From positions 118,937 through 182,936 of the forward strand of contig JBDROF010000018.1 in the NCBI GenBank assembly GCA_043810345.1: DNA of 64,000 bases, written 5' to 3'. Within the stretch, counting starts at the first letter, position 1, and every line of letters starts with the position of its first letter. Origin of the DNA: QYOJ01 sp043810345 (GTDB lineage Bacteria > Bacteroidota > Bacteroidia > Bacteroidales > FEN-979). Below, in pieces: positions 1 to 8,224 of the stretch. A model generated the notes under the pieces. The model saw only the letters and a program-made list of their open reading frames with translations. It did no database searches and was not told the origin of the DNA. The translations under genes and the position numbers were made by a program.

Positions 1-195
1 ATCCGAAGCTACTTCCGGATGAACGGACACCATATCCAGTTTAATGTCGTTTCGGCGGAAACCCTGAAAGATGCCCAGAAACATCCCGAGAAATATCGCG
101 ATCTGATTGTTCGGGTAGCAGGATATAGTGATTACTTTAACGATCTGGGAGAAGAGCTGCAGAACGAGATCATACGCAGGACGGAACAAAAGTAA
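1..195 (+). CDS. Glycyl radical enzyme, C-terminal fragment (cut by window edge)
   Basis: An open frame enters from the left edge and stops at 193-195. The last 64 residues carry the glycyl radical signature: RVAGYSDYF near residue 40, with the radical-bearing glycine in VAGY, followed by a short helix ending in IIRRTEQK. Pyruvate formate-lyase, diol dehydratase and related anaerobic enzymes all end this way. The fragment is too short to tell which substrate class it belongs to. No activating enzyme is visible in the window. It indicates an anaerobic host, because the radical is destroyed by oxygen. Confidence 0.85.
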   Translation: MRSYFRMNGHHIQFNVVSAETLKDAQKHPEKYRDLIVRVAGYSDYFNDLGEELQNEIIRRTEQK

Positions 196-200
196 TTGCC

Positions 201-270
201 ATCATTGCACATCATTGCACATCATTGCGCATCATTGCACATTATTGCATATTATTGCGCATGATTGCCA
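201..270. repeat. Seven-copy 10-bp tandem repeat, consensus ATYATTGCRC
   Basis: Seven consecutive 10-mers occupy the gap behind the glycyl radical enzyme: four near-identical ATCATTGCAC units, then three drifting copies (ATTATTGCAT, ATTATTGCGC, ATGATTGCCA). There are no spacers, so this is not a CRISPR array. Related words recur at 37366-37400 and around 46545-46580. The rest of 196-311 shows nothing else. Confidence 0.9.
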
Positions 271-311
271 TTCTTCATTATCTTTATCTTCCCGTACCAA
301 CATTTTTATCC

Positions 312-707
312 ATGGAAAACGTAAATCCAACACCATCCAACAGCCTTAAAGCCACCCGCCTGATCATCCGGATCTTTGCCTCTTTGATCACGCTGTTTTA
401 CCTGCTGGTATTAGTGCCAAAATTCATCCAGACACTTTTAGGAGATTCTCCCGAAAGCCCTCCCGATGCAAGCTGGGAAGGGAACATGGTCACCATCGGA
501 TTCCTTGTTTACGTTCTGGGATACATTCTCACCTGGTGGCGGGGACTCGTTGGGGGGATCATACTTGTTGCAGCGGGTGCAATCATGTTTGCGTCACACA
601 TGGTTGCTGCACAAGGTGAATTGGAGTTTGTGCCCTTCCTTGTATTTTCCGGCCCAATGATCTTTGTCGGAGCCCTCTATATTATCTTCTGGTGGAAAAA
701 ATCCTAA
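312..707 (+). CDS. Small four-helix inner-membrane protein of unknown function
   Basis: The protein has 131 residues with a polar N-terminus (about residues 1-14) and four predicted membrane spans near residues 16-35, 58-75, 78-95 and 105-126. It ends in WWKKS. I chose the ATG at 312 because upstream in-frame codons run into the 10-bp tandem repeat and would add a nonsense-like peptide. It resembles the many small DUF-type membrane proteins of Bacteroidota, but I cannot assign a function. It is followed 18 bp later by the GH31 gene. Confidence 0.7.
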   Translation: MENVNPTPSNSLKATRLIIRIFASLITLFYLLVLVPKFIQTLLGDSPESPPDASWEGNMVTIGFLVYVLGYILTWWRGLVGGIILVAAGAIMFASHMVAAQGELEFVPFLVFSGPMIFVGALYIIFWWKKS

Positions 708-725
708 TCTAATTCTTCATTTCTG

Positions 726-3074
726 ATGGCAAAAACATACGCTTTTTGTTTTCTTCTGATCATAGCCGTGGTAAGTTCTGCGGTATATGCGCAGAAAACA
801 GTACTGACACAGCCCGGAGCATTCAAATCGATGTACACCATTCCGCATGGAGTTGAGATCAAAGCCGAGCACGCACACCTGCAGGTCACCTGTTATAGTC
901 CCTCAATCATAAGGGTCAGAATGAGCAAGGGAACGTTTGCACCTGATTTTTCCTATGCAGTAATTGAACAACCCGGGAGTTCTTTTGTGAAGGTCATTAA
1001 ACACACCGATTCCATCCTTCTTGAAACCAAAGTACTACAGGTTATTATCAAGAAAGACCCAATCCGGATAGCTTTCAGAAATAACAAAGGGAACCTTCTG
1101 TCAGAAGATTACCCTGAGTTCGGGGTAACCTGGCTGGGAGATGAGGTAACGAATCACCGGACCCTGTTTCCTGATGAAAAGTTCATCGGTCTGGGTGAAA
1201 AGACTGGCCCACTCAACAGGCGTGGGAATGCCTATGTGAACTGGAATCGCGACATTCCGGGTTATAGCGACCGGGAAGATCCGCTTTATCAGAGTATTCC
1301 TTTTTTTATCGGCATCCACGACAGCCTGACCTACGGGATGTTCCTGGACAATTCGTACAAGACCCTGTTTAATTTCGGAGCCTCGACAGATGATCTTTTC
1401 TCGTTCTTTTCCGCAACAGGCGGTGAACTTGATTATTATTTCTTCGGCAAGAATTCCGTTGCCGGAATCATAGAAGATTACACCTGGCTAACAGGCAGAA
1501 TGCCACTCCCTCCTTTCTGGAGCCTCGGATACCAGCAATGCCGCTGGGGATACTATCCCGAGTCGGAAGTGATGAGCCTGGCCCGAAAGTTCCGGGATAA
1601 ACAGATCCCCTGTGATGTGATCTACCTGGACATTGATTACATGGATGGCTACAAGATCTTTACCTGGCACCCGGATCGTTTCCCCGATCCACCAGAGATG
1701 ATCAGGAAGCTCAATGATTGGGGATTTCATATCGTTGTGATCGTGGATCCCGGGATCAAGATCGAGCCCGGGTATTTTGCCTATGATCAGGGAACTGCGA
1801 ATGACTATTTTGTTAAATATCCGGGCGGGCAATTCTATACCGGAAGCGTTTGGCCTGGCCGTTGTCATTTTCCTGATTTTACAAAGGAAACGACACGGAT
1901 GTGGTGGGGAGAGAGTTTTCAATCGCTGGTAGATGCCGGTGTAGAAGGTTTCTGGAATGATATGAACGAGCCTTCGGTCTGGGGCCAGAGTATTCCCAAT
2001 ATCGTGGAATTTGATTTTGACGGCCACCAAACCACTATGGCCGAAGCACACAATGTGTATGGACTGGAGATGTCGCGGGCAACCTTTGAAGGGACCCGTA
2101 CGCTGATGGGCAACCGGCGTCCATTTATTCTTACACGAGCCGGTTTTTCGGGGATACAACGGTTTTCGGCTGTATGGACGGGCGACAATTCAGCCACTGA
2201 TACCGACCTGCTGTTGGGAGTCAGACTAGTGAATAGCCTGGGATTATCCGGCGTTTCCTTTACCGGTCCGGATGTAGGGGGATTTATGAAAAGCCCATCC
2301 AAAGAGCTTTTTCTTCGGTGGCTATCCATTGGCATATTTACTCCATTCCTGCGAAATCATACTGTGGTGAATACAAAAGACCAGGAACCATGGTCATTCG
2401 GGGAGGATGCTGAACTCCTCTCCCGTTCCATGATCAACCAACGGTACCGTCTTCTCCCCTATATCTATTCCATGTTTTACGAATCCTCTCAAACCGGAAT
2501 CCCGGTTGCACGTTCACTGGCTATCGAATACCCTTATGATCCACTGGTCTATGACTGGCGATACCAGAACCAGTATCTCTTCGGAGAGGCTTTTCTGGTT
2601 GCTCCGGTGACCAGCGACCAGCTATACCAGAAGGTTTATCTCCCGGAAGGAACCTGGTACCGGTACTCCACAGATGCCCCATGCTCAGGCAGATCTGAAA
2701 TCATTGTGGAAGCTCCATTGAATGATCTGCCGGTATTTATCAGGGGCGGCAGCATCGTCCCCATGCAATCAGACATTCAATATACTGAGCAAGAACCAGA
2801 TCCTGCCCTTGAAATTCATGTGTACCGGGGAGCCCATTTCAACGCCCTGTTATATTACGAAGACGATGGGACTACGTATAATTATAAAAACGGGATATAT
2901 TGTAAACGGTTCATTATTTTTGATCCCAAACACAGGAAAATCATATTCACACCAACCGAAGGATCCTTTCCTTCAAAGTTCTCAACTTTCAAGTTGATCT
3001 TCCACGGATTTGACCAGGAGATCACTGAACAGAGTGTCCAAAATGTTGTCGAAAGTTTTGAAATTCCATTCTAA
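726..3074 (+). CDS. Glycoside hydrolase family 31 alpha-glucosidase, secreted
   Basis: The protein has 782 residues and a signal peptide ending near residue 23 (SSAVYA-Q), so it should act in the periplasm or on the cell surface. The GH31 core is clear: the nucleophile motif WNDMNEP puts the catalytic Asp near residue 412, and WTGDNSA puts the acid/base Asp near residue 487. An N-terminal beta-sandwich (about 30-230) precedes the barrel and C-terminal beta domains follow. The family cleaves alpha-linked glucose or xylose from oligosaccharides. The next gene starts 2 bp after the stop, so the two are probably co-transcribed. Substrate specificity cannot be read from the sequence. Confidence 0.93.
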   Translation: MAKTYAFCFLLIIAVVSSAVYAQKTVLTQPGAFKSMYTIPHGVEIKAEHAHLQVTCYSPSIIRVRMSKGTFAPDFSYAVIEQPGSSFVKVIKHTDSILLETKVLQVIIKKDPIRIAFRNNKGNLLSEDYPEFGVTWLGDEVTNHRTLFPDEKFIGLGEKTGPLNRRGNAYVNWNRDIPGYSDREDPLYQSIPFFIGIHDSLTYGMFLDNSYKTLFNFGASTDDLFSFFSATGGELDYYFFGKNSVAGIIEDYTWLTGRMPLPPFWSLGYQQCRWGYYPESEVMSLARKFRDKQIPCDVIYLDIDYMDGYKIFTWHPDRFPDPPEMIRKLNDWGFHIVVIVDPGIKIEPGYFAYDQGTANDYFVKYPGGQFYTGSVWPGRCHFPDFTKETTRMWWGESFQSLVDAGVEGFWNDMNEPSVWGQSIPNIVEFDFDGHQTTMAEAHNVYGLEMSRATFEGTRTLMGNRRPFILTRAGFSGIQRFSAVWTGDNSATDTDLLLGVRLVNSLGLSGVSFTGPDVGGFMKSPSKELFLRWLSIGIFTPFLRNHTVVNTKDQEPWSFGEDAELLSRSMINQRYRLLPYIYSMFYESSQTGIPVARSLAIEYPYDPLVYDWRYQNQYLFGEAFLVAPVTSDQLYQKVYLPEGTWYRYSTDAPCSGRSEIIVEAPLNDLPVFIRGGSIVPMQSDIQYTEQEPDPALEIHVYRGAHFNALLYYEDDGTTYNYKNGIYCKRFIIFDPKHRKIIFTPTEGSFPSKFSTFKLIFHGFDQEITEQSVQNVVESFEIPF

Positions 3075-3076
3075 TT

Positions 3077-5767
3077 ATGAAGACCTACCTGACACTTCCC
3101 CTTTTCTTTACATTTTTAATAATGACATCGTGTACCCAGGGTGATCATTTCATTACGGACGCACAATACAGGAAGAAGGTCAGGGAGCAGTTTAACAACC
3201 AACAGGAACTTGCCAGACACCGGGCTGACACCTTGTTTGGAGTATTCCGGCAACACCTGACCACAGAAGAACGTGAAGCACTGGAATTTCTTTATGCCTA
3301 TATGTCTTTGAATGACCTTGCAGATTACAACGGGGAATTCTTCCTGAAGAATGTCAAGAGTTCGCTGGCTGCCAGGGATACGTTCAGCTGGGGAAACATA
3401 ATCCCTGAAGAGATCTTCCGTCATTTTGTACTTCCCATGCGGGTGAACAATGAGAACCTGGATTCATCCCGGTGGGTGTTTTTCACTGAGCTCAAGGATC
3501 GGGTCAAAGGGTTGTCGATGAAGGATGCGACGCTGGAGGTAAACCACTGGTGCCATGAAAAGGTAACCTACAGGGGGACCGACAGTCGTACTTCCTCCCC
3601 TCTGGCCACCGTAAAGACCGCCTATGGCCGGTGTGGGGAGGAGTCGACCTTTACCACGGCTGCATTGAGAGCTGTTGGAATCCCAGCCCGTCAATGTTAT
3701 ACTCCGCGTTGGGCTCATTGTGATGACAATCATGCATGGGTAGAGGCATGGGTCGACTCTGCCTGGAATTACCTGGGGGCCTGTGAACCGGAACCGGATC
3801 TGTATCTTGCCTGGTTCACCGCTCCGGCAAAGCGGGCCATGCTGGTCAACACCAACGTTTTTGGGGATTATCAGGGTCCTGAGGATGTGTTGCTGAAAGA
3901 TGAGCGATATACCCGGATCAACATCCTCCCAAATTATACCGAAACCAAACGGATCTGGGCACGGATACTGGATATCCATCAACAAGCGATCTCCAATGCA
4001 GAAGTGGAGTTTCAGCTTTACAATTATGCCGAATTCTATCCGTTGCTAACAACAAAATCCGACCGAAATGGGCTGGCCTCGTTGCTCACCGGTTACGGAG
4101 ATCTGCTGATCTGGGCAAAAAAGGGAGGAAAATATGGATTTGCTCGCGCTGATGTGAGGTCGATGGATACGGTGAATGTTTACCTGGAACTGACAACGGA
4201 GATAACCGGCGGATTGAATTTCGATATGGTTCCACCAATAAAACAGGATTTACCCGATCTGGTTGACGATTCCCTGCGAAATGCGAACAGCGAACGGCTT
4301 CAATTCGAGGACCAGTTGAGAGCCTCCTATGAAGCTACCTTTATCGACTCCTCCAAAGCGTTCCGCGTGGCTGCGACGCTTGGCATAGACCCCAAAGAAC
4401 TATGGCATTTCCTGGAACGATCCCGGGGAAACTGGCGTGAGATCATCACCTTTGTCTCCGAGACCCCGGACACCCTCCGGGAATTCATTTTTCCTCTCCT
4501 GGAAGCGATTTCTGAGAAAGATCTTCGCGATATCAACCCTGGGGTCCTTTTGGACGCAATTACGAATTCACCAATCACCACTGCCACTACTTCCCCTACT
4601 TCCACCAGTCCACAGTCGCCAGTAATGTCATTGCGAGCGCAACGAAGCAACACCAATCACGAGCTTCTGGTCAGCTACATCATGAATCCCCGTGTCGACA
4701 ACGAACTGCTTAAACCGTTCCACAGCTTCCTGAATAGGAAATTCCAGTCGGAATTCACTGAAAGCGCCCGGGAGAACCCGGAAGTAATAGTCAACTGGGT
4801 AATAACCAATATCATCATAGACAAAAATGCGAACTACAGCCGAGCACCAATCACTCCGGTAGGTGTTTTCGGATTGAAAGCAGCCGATCCCCACTCCAGG
4901 GACATCTTTTTTGTGGCAGTATGCCGCAGTTTTGGCATCCCGGCCCGTTTCGAGCCGGCGACTAAAATTCCACAATACTGCCAGGATGGCAACTGGAAAG
5001 ATGTCTACTTTGAAGAGCCTCCAGCCAATCCTGAACGCAACGCTACGTTTGTTCTGGTCAATGACCCGGAGAACATCGTTGAGCCTGAGTATTCCATTCA
5101 TTATACCGTGGAACAACACAAGGATGGCTTTTTCAGGACCCTTGACTATGAGAACAGCGATCTGGTCGACAAATTTCCGGTCACCCTTCAGCTTGCCCCG
5201 GGCACCTACATGGTGGTCACGGGGAACCGCTTACCGGACGGAACGGTGCTGGCCAGGATCGTCCGGATCAAGCTGGAGGGAGGTAAAACCACACAATTAC
5301 CTGTAACCCTAAGAAAAGATTTCACTTCGCCACCCGTGTTTGGCATCTTCGAAAAAAATAAACTACAATCAGACCTTGCCGGAAAAGGCATTCAAATCGA
5401 TCCCTCTACAGGGCAAATCCTTGCCTGGATGGAACCAGATAAAGAACCAACAAAACATTTCGTGGCAGACCTCAAGGCAAAAGCTGAAGAGATCACAAAA
5501 TGGACCGGGGGCATGATCCTCTTCTTTCCCGATCAACAGGAGCTGGAACGGTTTATCAGTAAAGAGAAAGGTGGACTTCCCGAAAAGATCAATTATGCCC
5601 TTTATGAGGACTACCCGTTTGACCTGCTCTATTATTCCGTGGATGTTCCACTTTCAGGCAATTTTCCATTGGTCATCTACATCAGTCCGCGCGGGTTCAT
5701 CAATTTTCTCTCTCAGGGATACCGGATTGGCACCGGGGAAGAGCTGGTGAAGCTGATGAAGAGGTGA
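3077..5767 (+). CDS. Transglutaminase-domain lipoprotein
   Basis: This is an 896-residue lipoprotein with a lipobox near residue 19 (MTSC-T). A transglutaminase-like domain lies at about 140-260, with the nucleophile Cys in RCGEES (residue 186) and His in NHAWVE (residue 219). A second transglutaminase-like block may lie at about 570-650 (VFGLKAADPHSRD, SFGIPARFEPATK), where the Cys is not conserved. A low-complexity Thr/Ser/Pro stretch with LRAQRSN (about residues 500-530) is encoded by a dispersed repeat element at 4562-4650 and looks like an in-frame insertion. The C-terminus is unassigned. It may act as a surface protease or peptide hydrolase. It follows the GH31 gene closely. Confidence 0.8.
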   Translation: MKTYLTLPLFFTFLIMTSCTQGDHFITDAQYRKKVREQFNNQQELARHRADTLFGVFRQHLTTEEREALEFLYAYMSLNDLADYNGEFFLKNVKSSLAARDTFSWGNIIPEEIFRHFVLPMRVNNENLDSSRWVFFTELKDRVKGLSMKDATLEVNHWCHEKVTYRGTDSRTSSPLATVKTAYGRCGEESTFTTAALRAVGIPARQCYTPRWAHCDDNHAWVEAWVDSAWNYLGACEPEPDLYLAWFTAPAKRAMLVNTNVFGDYQGPEDVLLKDERYTRINILPNYTETKRIWARILDIHQQAISNAEVEFQLYNYAEFYPLLTTKSDRNGLASLLTGYGDLLIWAKKGGKYGFARADVRSMDTVNVYLELTTEITGGLNFDMVPPIKQDLPDLVDDSLRNANSERLQFEDQLRASYEATFIDSSKAFRVAATLGIDPKELWHFLERSRGNWREIITFVSETPDTLREFIFPLLEAISEKDLRDINPGVLLDAITNSPITTATTSPTSTSPQSPVMSLRAQRSNTNHELLVSYIMNPRVDNELLKPFHSFLNRKFQSEFTESARENPEVIVNWVITNIIIDKNANYSRAPITPVGVFGLKAADPHSRDIFFVAVCRSFGIPARFEPATKIPQYCQDGNWKDVYFEEPPANPERNATFVLVNDPENIVEPEYSIHYTVEQHKDGFFRTLDYENSDLVDKFPVTLQLAPGTYMVVTGNRLPDGTVLARIVRIKLEGGKTTQLPVTLRKDFTSPPVFGIFEKNKLQSDLAGKGIQIDPSTGQILAWMEPDKEPTKHFVADLKAKAEEITKWTGGMILFFPDQQELERFISKEKGGLPEKINYALYEDYPFDLLYYSVDVPLSGNFPLVIYISPRGFINFLSQGYRIGTGEELVKLMKR
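4626..4650. repeat. Dispersed GC-rich element, copy 1, inside a coding region
   Basis: TGTCATTGCGAGCGCAACGA followed by AGCAA reads in frame as part of the transglutaminase-like protein (LRAQRSN). The inverse-orientation copy lies at 5820-5844, 1.2 kb downstream. Such words occur as dispersed intergenic repeats in many Bacteroidota assemblies and produce spurious RAQRSN peptides. Here the element sits inside a real gene. Confidence 0.75.
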
Positions 5768-5844
5768 TGGGGTGATGAAGGGATAGTGCAAACTGCCAAC
5801 GGCGGACTGCGGACTGCGATTGCTTCGCTCAGCTTGCAATGACA
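5754..5844. repeat. Composite intergenic repeat: GTGATG words, GCAGTTGGC-like words, and inverse copy of the 4626 element
   Basis: The end of the transglutaminase gene and the gap after it consist of three repeat words in a row. First comes GAAGAGGTGATGGGGTGATG, then AAACTGCCAACGGCGGACTGC, then TTGCTTCGCTCAGCTTGCAA plus TGACA, which is the reverse complement family of 4626-4650. No promoter is obvious. Confidence 0.7.
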
Positions 5845-5864
5845 TGACTCCAAACTTGATTCTA

Positions 5865-6332
5865 ATGAATAGCCTGGTTCATCAGATCATTAGCGGCGGT
5901 CAAACAGGGGTGGACCGGGCAGCGCTTGATTTTGCCCTGAGCCAAAAGATCCCCTGCGGTGGGTATTGTACAGCCGGACGAATAGCCGAGGACGGCCGGA
6001 TCCCCGACCATTATCCGTTGCGCGATACAGAGACCGCCGAGTATGCCGAACGTACCGAAAAAAATGTGCAGACAGCAGACGGAACCCTGATCATATATAC
6101 GGGATCCATGTCAGGAGGGACCCAGTTCACCTACCTGTGCGCCAAATCAGCTGGAAAGCCGCTGTTTACCTGTGATCTGGATCAGCCCATTCCGGTCCGG
6201 AGATTTCAAAACTGGATCCGGGAAAAAAGGATCCATACCCTCAACATTGGCGGTCCGCGCGAAAGCCAGCAGCCCGGTATTTATACCCGCACAGTTGAAA
6301 CGCTTGCGAGGCTATTTTCAGCTGCCCGTTGA
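5865..6332 (+). CDS. YpsA/molybdenum-cofactor-carrier-like Rossmann protein
   Basis: The protein has about 155 residues. It opens with IISGGQTGVDRAALDFA, the GGQTG(V)DRAAL signature of the putative molybdenum carrier family (cpYpsA-like, SLOG/DprA-like Rossmann fold). It continues with GYCTAGR, where homologues have a GWCP-type loop, and TLIIYTGSMSGGT, a second phosphate-binding glycine loop. Family members bind a nucleotide or cofactor, but their physiological role is not well established. I prefer the ATG at 5865 over 5844 because 5844 overlaps the dispersed repeat. It ends just upstream of the tRNA-Arg promoter. Confidence 0.8.
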   Translation: MNSLVHQIISGGQTGVDRAALDFALSQKIPCGGYCTAGRIAEDGRIPDHYPLRDTETAEYAERTEKNVQTADGTLIIYTGSMSGGTQFTYLCAKSAGKPLFTCDLDQPIPVRRFQNWIREKRIHTLNIGGPRESQQPGIYTRTVETLARLFSAAR

Positions 6333-6406
6333 ACATTTGGTTCAGTGACGAACTAATTTTCACGACATTTTCTTTTGATTGCTGATTTCAGGAAACAAAA
6401 AAATCG

Positions 6407-6414
6407 TACCTTTG
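6407..6414 (+). promoter_or_regulatory. Bacteroidota-type -7 element for tRNA-Arg
   Basis: TACCTTTG matches the TAnnTTTG -7 consensus and lies 9 bp upstream of the tRNA. A TTTG at 6374-6377 is too far away for a good -33 box, so only the -7 half is supported. Confidence 0.6.
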
Positions 6415-6423
6415 CCCCCTATT

Positions 6424-6497
6424 GGCCCCGTAGCTCAACTGAATAGAGTATCTGACTACGGATCAGAAGGCTGGGGGTTTGAATCCCTCCGGGGTCA
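6424..6497 (+). tRNA. tRNA-Arg (anticodon ACG)
   Basis: The 74-nt cloverleaf folds cleanly. The acceptor stem GGCCCCG pairs with CGGGGTC, the D arm is GCTC/GAGT, the anticodon stem is TCTGA/TCAGA around the loop CTACGGA (anticodon ACG, arginine), the variable loop is AGGCT, and the T arm is GGGGG/CCCTC with loop TTTGAAT. The discriminator base is A and CCA is not encoded (CGA follows), as is common in Bacteroidota. Confidence 0.95.
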
Positions 6498-6593
6498 CGA
6501 ATTAAAAGTTCGAGTTACTTTCCTTCTTTTTAGTCTGATTTTAACCCGCCTTTTTACTTCGAGCAAATAAAGATTAATTTAAAACACTTTCGT

Positions 6594-6857
6594 ATGAACA
6601 TTTATGCAGGAAACCTTAGTTATAAGGTAGACGAAACAGACCTGAAACAACTTTTTGAGGAATTCGGTGAAGTATCTTCAGTGAATTTAATCAGTGACAA
6701 GTACACCGGGCAAAGCAAAGGATTTGGCTTTGTGGTCATGGAAAACAAAGATGAAGCGATCAAAGCGATCAAAGGACTCGATGGCCGTGAAATTGACAAC
6801 AGGGAGATCAAGGTGAATGAAGCAAGGCCAAAACCTGATAATTTTTTCAGGAAATAG
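6594..6857 (+). CDS. RRM-domain RNA-binding protein
   Basis: An 87-residue protein consisting of one RNA recognition motif. RNP2 is IYAGNLSY (residues 2-9) and RNP1 is KGFGFVVM (about 42-49). Solvent-exposed aromatics (Tyr in RNP2, Phe in RNP1) are kept, so single-stranded RNA binding is expected. These short RRM proteins are typical of Bacteroidota and cyanobacteria, often cold-regulated. The start ATG fits the family start MNIYVGNL. A small basic protein follows 13 bp later. Confidence 0.93.
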   Translation: MNIYAGNLSYKVDETDLKQLFEEFGEVSSVNLISDKYTGQSKGFGFVVMENKDEAIKAIKGLDGREIDNREIKVNEARPKPDNFFRK

Positions 6858-6870
6858 CTAAAACAATCTC

Positions 6871-7041
6871 ATGAACAAATCCCAATATAGCTTTACAAAA
6901 CGAAAAAGGGAGTTGGAAAAAAAGAAAAAAAAGGAAGAAAAGTTAAAACGTAAAGCGACCAGGCAACATTCAAAAAACGGTTCAAGGGAAACTCCTGGAA
7001 TGGATGATGAAGAAAATCCGACTGGTCAGGTCACATCCTGA
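6871..7041 (+). CDS. Small lysine-rich basic protein
   Basis: This 56-residue frame begins MNKSQYSFTKRKREL and continues with a run of Lys/Glu (residues 15-33). It resembles the charged helical extension that precedes the cold-shock domain in some Bacteroidota proteins (SxxTFxKxEREKKRxKK pattern), but no cold-shock domain follows. It is 13 bp behind the RRM gene and probably in the same transcript. A role as an RNA-associated accessory is only an inference. Confidence 0.55.
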   Translation: MNKSQYSFTKRKRELEKKKKKEEKLKRKATRQHSKNGSRETPGMDDEENPTGQVTS

Positions 7042-7042
7042 C
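7025..7042 (+). terminator. Weak hairpin at the end of the RRM/basic-protein unit
   Basis: GTCAGG-TCACAT-CCTGAC forms a 6-bp stem with a 6-nt loop overlapping the stop codon of the small basic protein. It lies between convergent genes. The downstream T content (AAGTTTTC) is modest, so termination is only possible. Confidence 0.3.
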
Positions 7043-7067
7043 AAGTTTTCGGATGGTCAGTTAGTCT

Positions 7068-7313
7068 TTACTTTTCCTTCGCCCAGGCATTGATATACAC
7101 CCACTTATCGCACACATTAATATCAACGGATGTTAATGTAAAGGCCAATGCCTTATACCCCTTTTCCCAACCCTCTCTTTCTGCTTTGATAAGCAAAACG
7201 TTTATCTTTTCAATCTGAGCTTTGTAGTCTGGTTGATCCTGGGCATAGCAGACAGAAACCAGAGCTGTGAAAAGAAGGAGTAAAAACCCGTAATTCCATA
7301 AGTTCTTTTTCAT
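7068..7313 (-). CDS. Small secreted protein of unknown function
   Basis: The protein has 81 residues with a signal peptide (hydrophobic LLLLFTALVSVCYAQ, cleavage likely after residue 24). The mature part is about 57 residues and contains two Trp-rich segments (EGWEKGYKAL, CDKWVYINAW). It is encoded opposite to its neighbours and just upstream, on the other strand, of fabG. I do not recognise a family. Confidence 0.55.
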   Translation of the reverse strand: MKKNLWNYGFLLLLFTALVSVCYAQDQPDYKAQIEKINVLLIKAEREGWEKGYKALAFTLTSVDINVCDKWVYINAWAKEK

Positions 7314-7380
7314 AATTCCTCCGTTTTTTTTGTGAACTAATCAATAAAGATACAGAATTAAAAATTGTTGCAAAAAAGTA

Positions 7381-7388
7381 TACCTTTG
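7381..7388 (+). promoter_or_regulatory. -7 element upstream of the biosynthetic block
   Basis: TACCTTTG (TAnnTTTG) sits 32 bp before the fabG ATG. It is the only good promoter-like element before the long plus-strand run and may drive the first genes of the cluster. A convincing -33 box is not visible. Confidence 0.5.
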
Positions 7389-7420
7389 CACGTTTGGAAT
7401 AACCGGGAAATCAACAGACT

Positions 7421-8149
7421 ATGAGGCATGTATTAGTGACAGGTGGTTCCAGAGGAATTGGAAGGGCTTGCTGCCTGCGGCTTGCTGATGCAGGGCATTA
7501 CATCATCATCAACTACCTCTTCAACAAGGATGAAGCGGAAAAAACGCTGGAGATGGTTCGTGAAAAAGGGAGTGATGGGGAGTTGCTGAAGTTCGATGTA
7601 TCCAGCCAGCAGGAGGTAGAAAAAGCCCTGAATGGATGGATGGAGAAACATGAAGGAGCTTATATATCCATTCTTGTGAACAATGCCGGCATCAGGAAAG
7701 ATGCCCTGGTTATGTGGATGAAAGACGACGAATGGCAGGATGTGATCAACACCAACCTGAACGGCTTTCTCTATGTGACCCGAGCCCTGATAAAAGAGAT
7801 GCTGATCAATAAGTTCGGCCGGATCATCAATGTGGTTTCGTTATCCGGATTGAAGGGGTTGCCCGGACAAGTCAACTATTCGGCTGCCAAAGCGGGTGTG
7901 ATCGGAGCTACCAAGGCGATGGCGCAGGAGGTTGCCAAAAAGAATGTAACGGTCAATGCGGTAGCTCCGGGATTTATCCGCACCGATATGACCAAAGATA
8001 TGGATGAATCCCAACTGAAAGGGATGATTCCGATGGGACGTTTCGGCACCACTGATGAGGTGGCAGGGATCGTTGGTTTTCTTGCTTCTGAAGAGGCCTC
8101 TTACATCACAGGAGCTGTGATAAACGTTAACGGAGGACTATATACCTAA
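7421..8149 (+). CDS. fabG: 3-oxoacyl-ACP reductase, FabG family
   Basis: This is a 242-residue short-chain dehydrogenase. The NADP-binding loop TGGSRGIG is at 7-14, NNAG at about 89-92, and the catalytic Ser140, Tyr153 and Lys157 occur in SLSG and YSAAK. The C-terminus NVNGGLYT is typical of FabG. It would reduce 3-oxoacyl-ACP made by the ketosynthases that follow. As first gene of the plus-strand biosynthetic block, with its own promoter-like element, it is probably pathway-specific and not the housekeeping FabG. Confidence 0.9.
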   Translation: MRHVLVTGGSRGIGRACCLRLADAGHYIIINYLFNKDEAEKTLEMVREKGSDGELLKFDVSSQQEVEKALNGWMEKHEGAYISILVNNAGIRKDALVMWMKDDEWQDVINTNLNGFLYVTRALIKEMLINKFGRIINVVSLSGLKGLPGQVNYSAAKAGVIGATKAMAQEVAKKNVTVNAVAPGFIRTDMTKDMDESQLKGMIPMGRFGTTDEVAGIVGFLASEEASYITGAVINVNGGLYT

Positions 8150-8222
8150 TTACGAATGACGAATTACGAATGACGAATTATATATTAATTTCGCTACCTC
8201 GCTACTTCGCTACCTCGCTATT
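8150..8222. repeat. Two text-like intergenic repeats (AATTACGAATGACG and CGCTACCTCG families)
   Basis: TTACGAATGACGAATTACGA and the words after it form a degenerate tandem array (8150-8180). A second array of TCGCTACCTCGCTACTTCGC follows (8191-8222) and ends two bases before the ATG of the ketosynthase. The first family recurs at 40342-40372 and 61781-61812. Confidence 0.85.
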
Positions 8223-8224
8223 TT

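Noticed and set aside
201..270. Regular repeats resembling a CRISPR array
   Set aside because: The 10-bp units are directly adjacent with no spacers, and no cas gene is present.
1488..2159. 223-codon minus-strand open frame
   Set aside because: It lies wholly inside the GH31 gene, whose catalytic motifs are on the plus strand.
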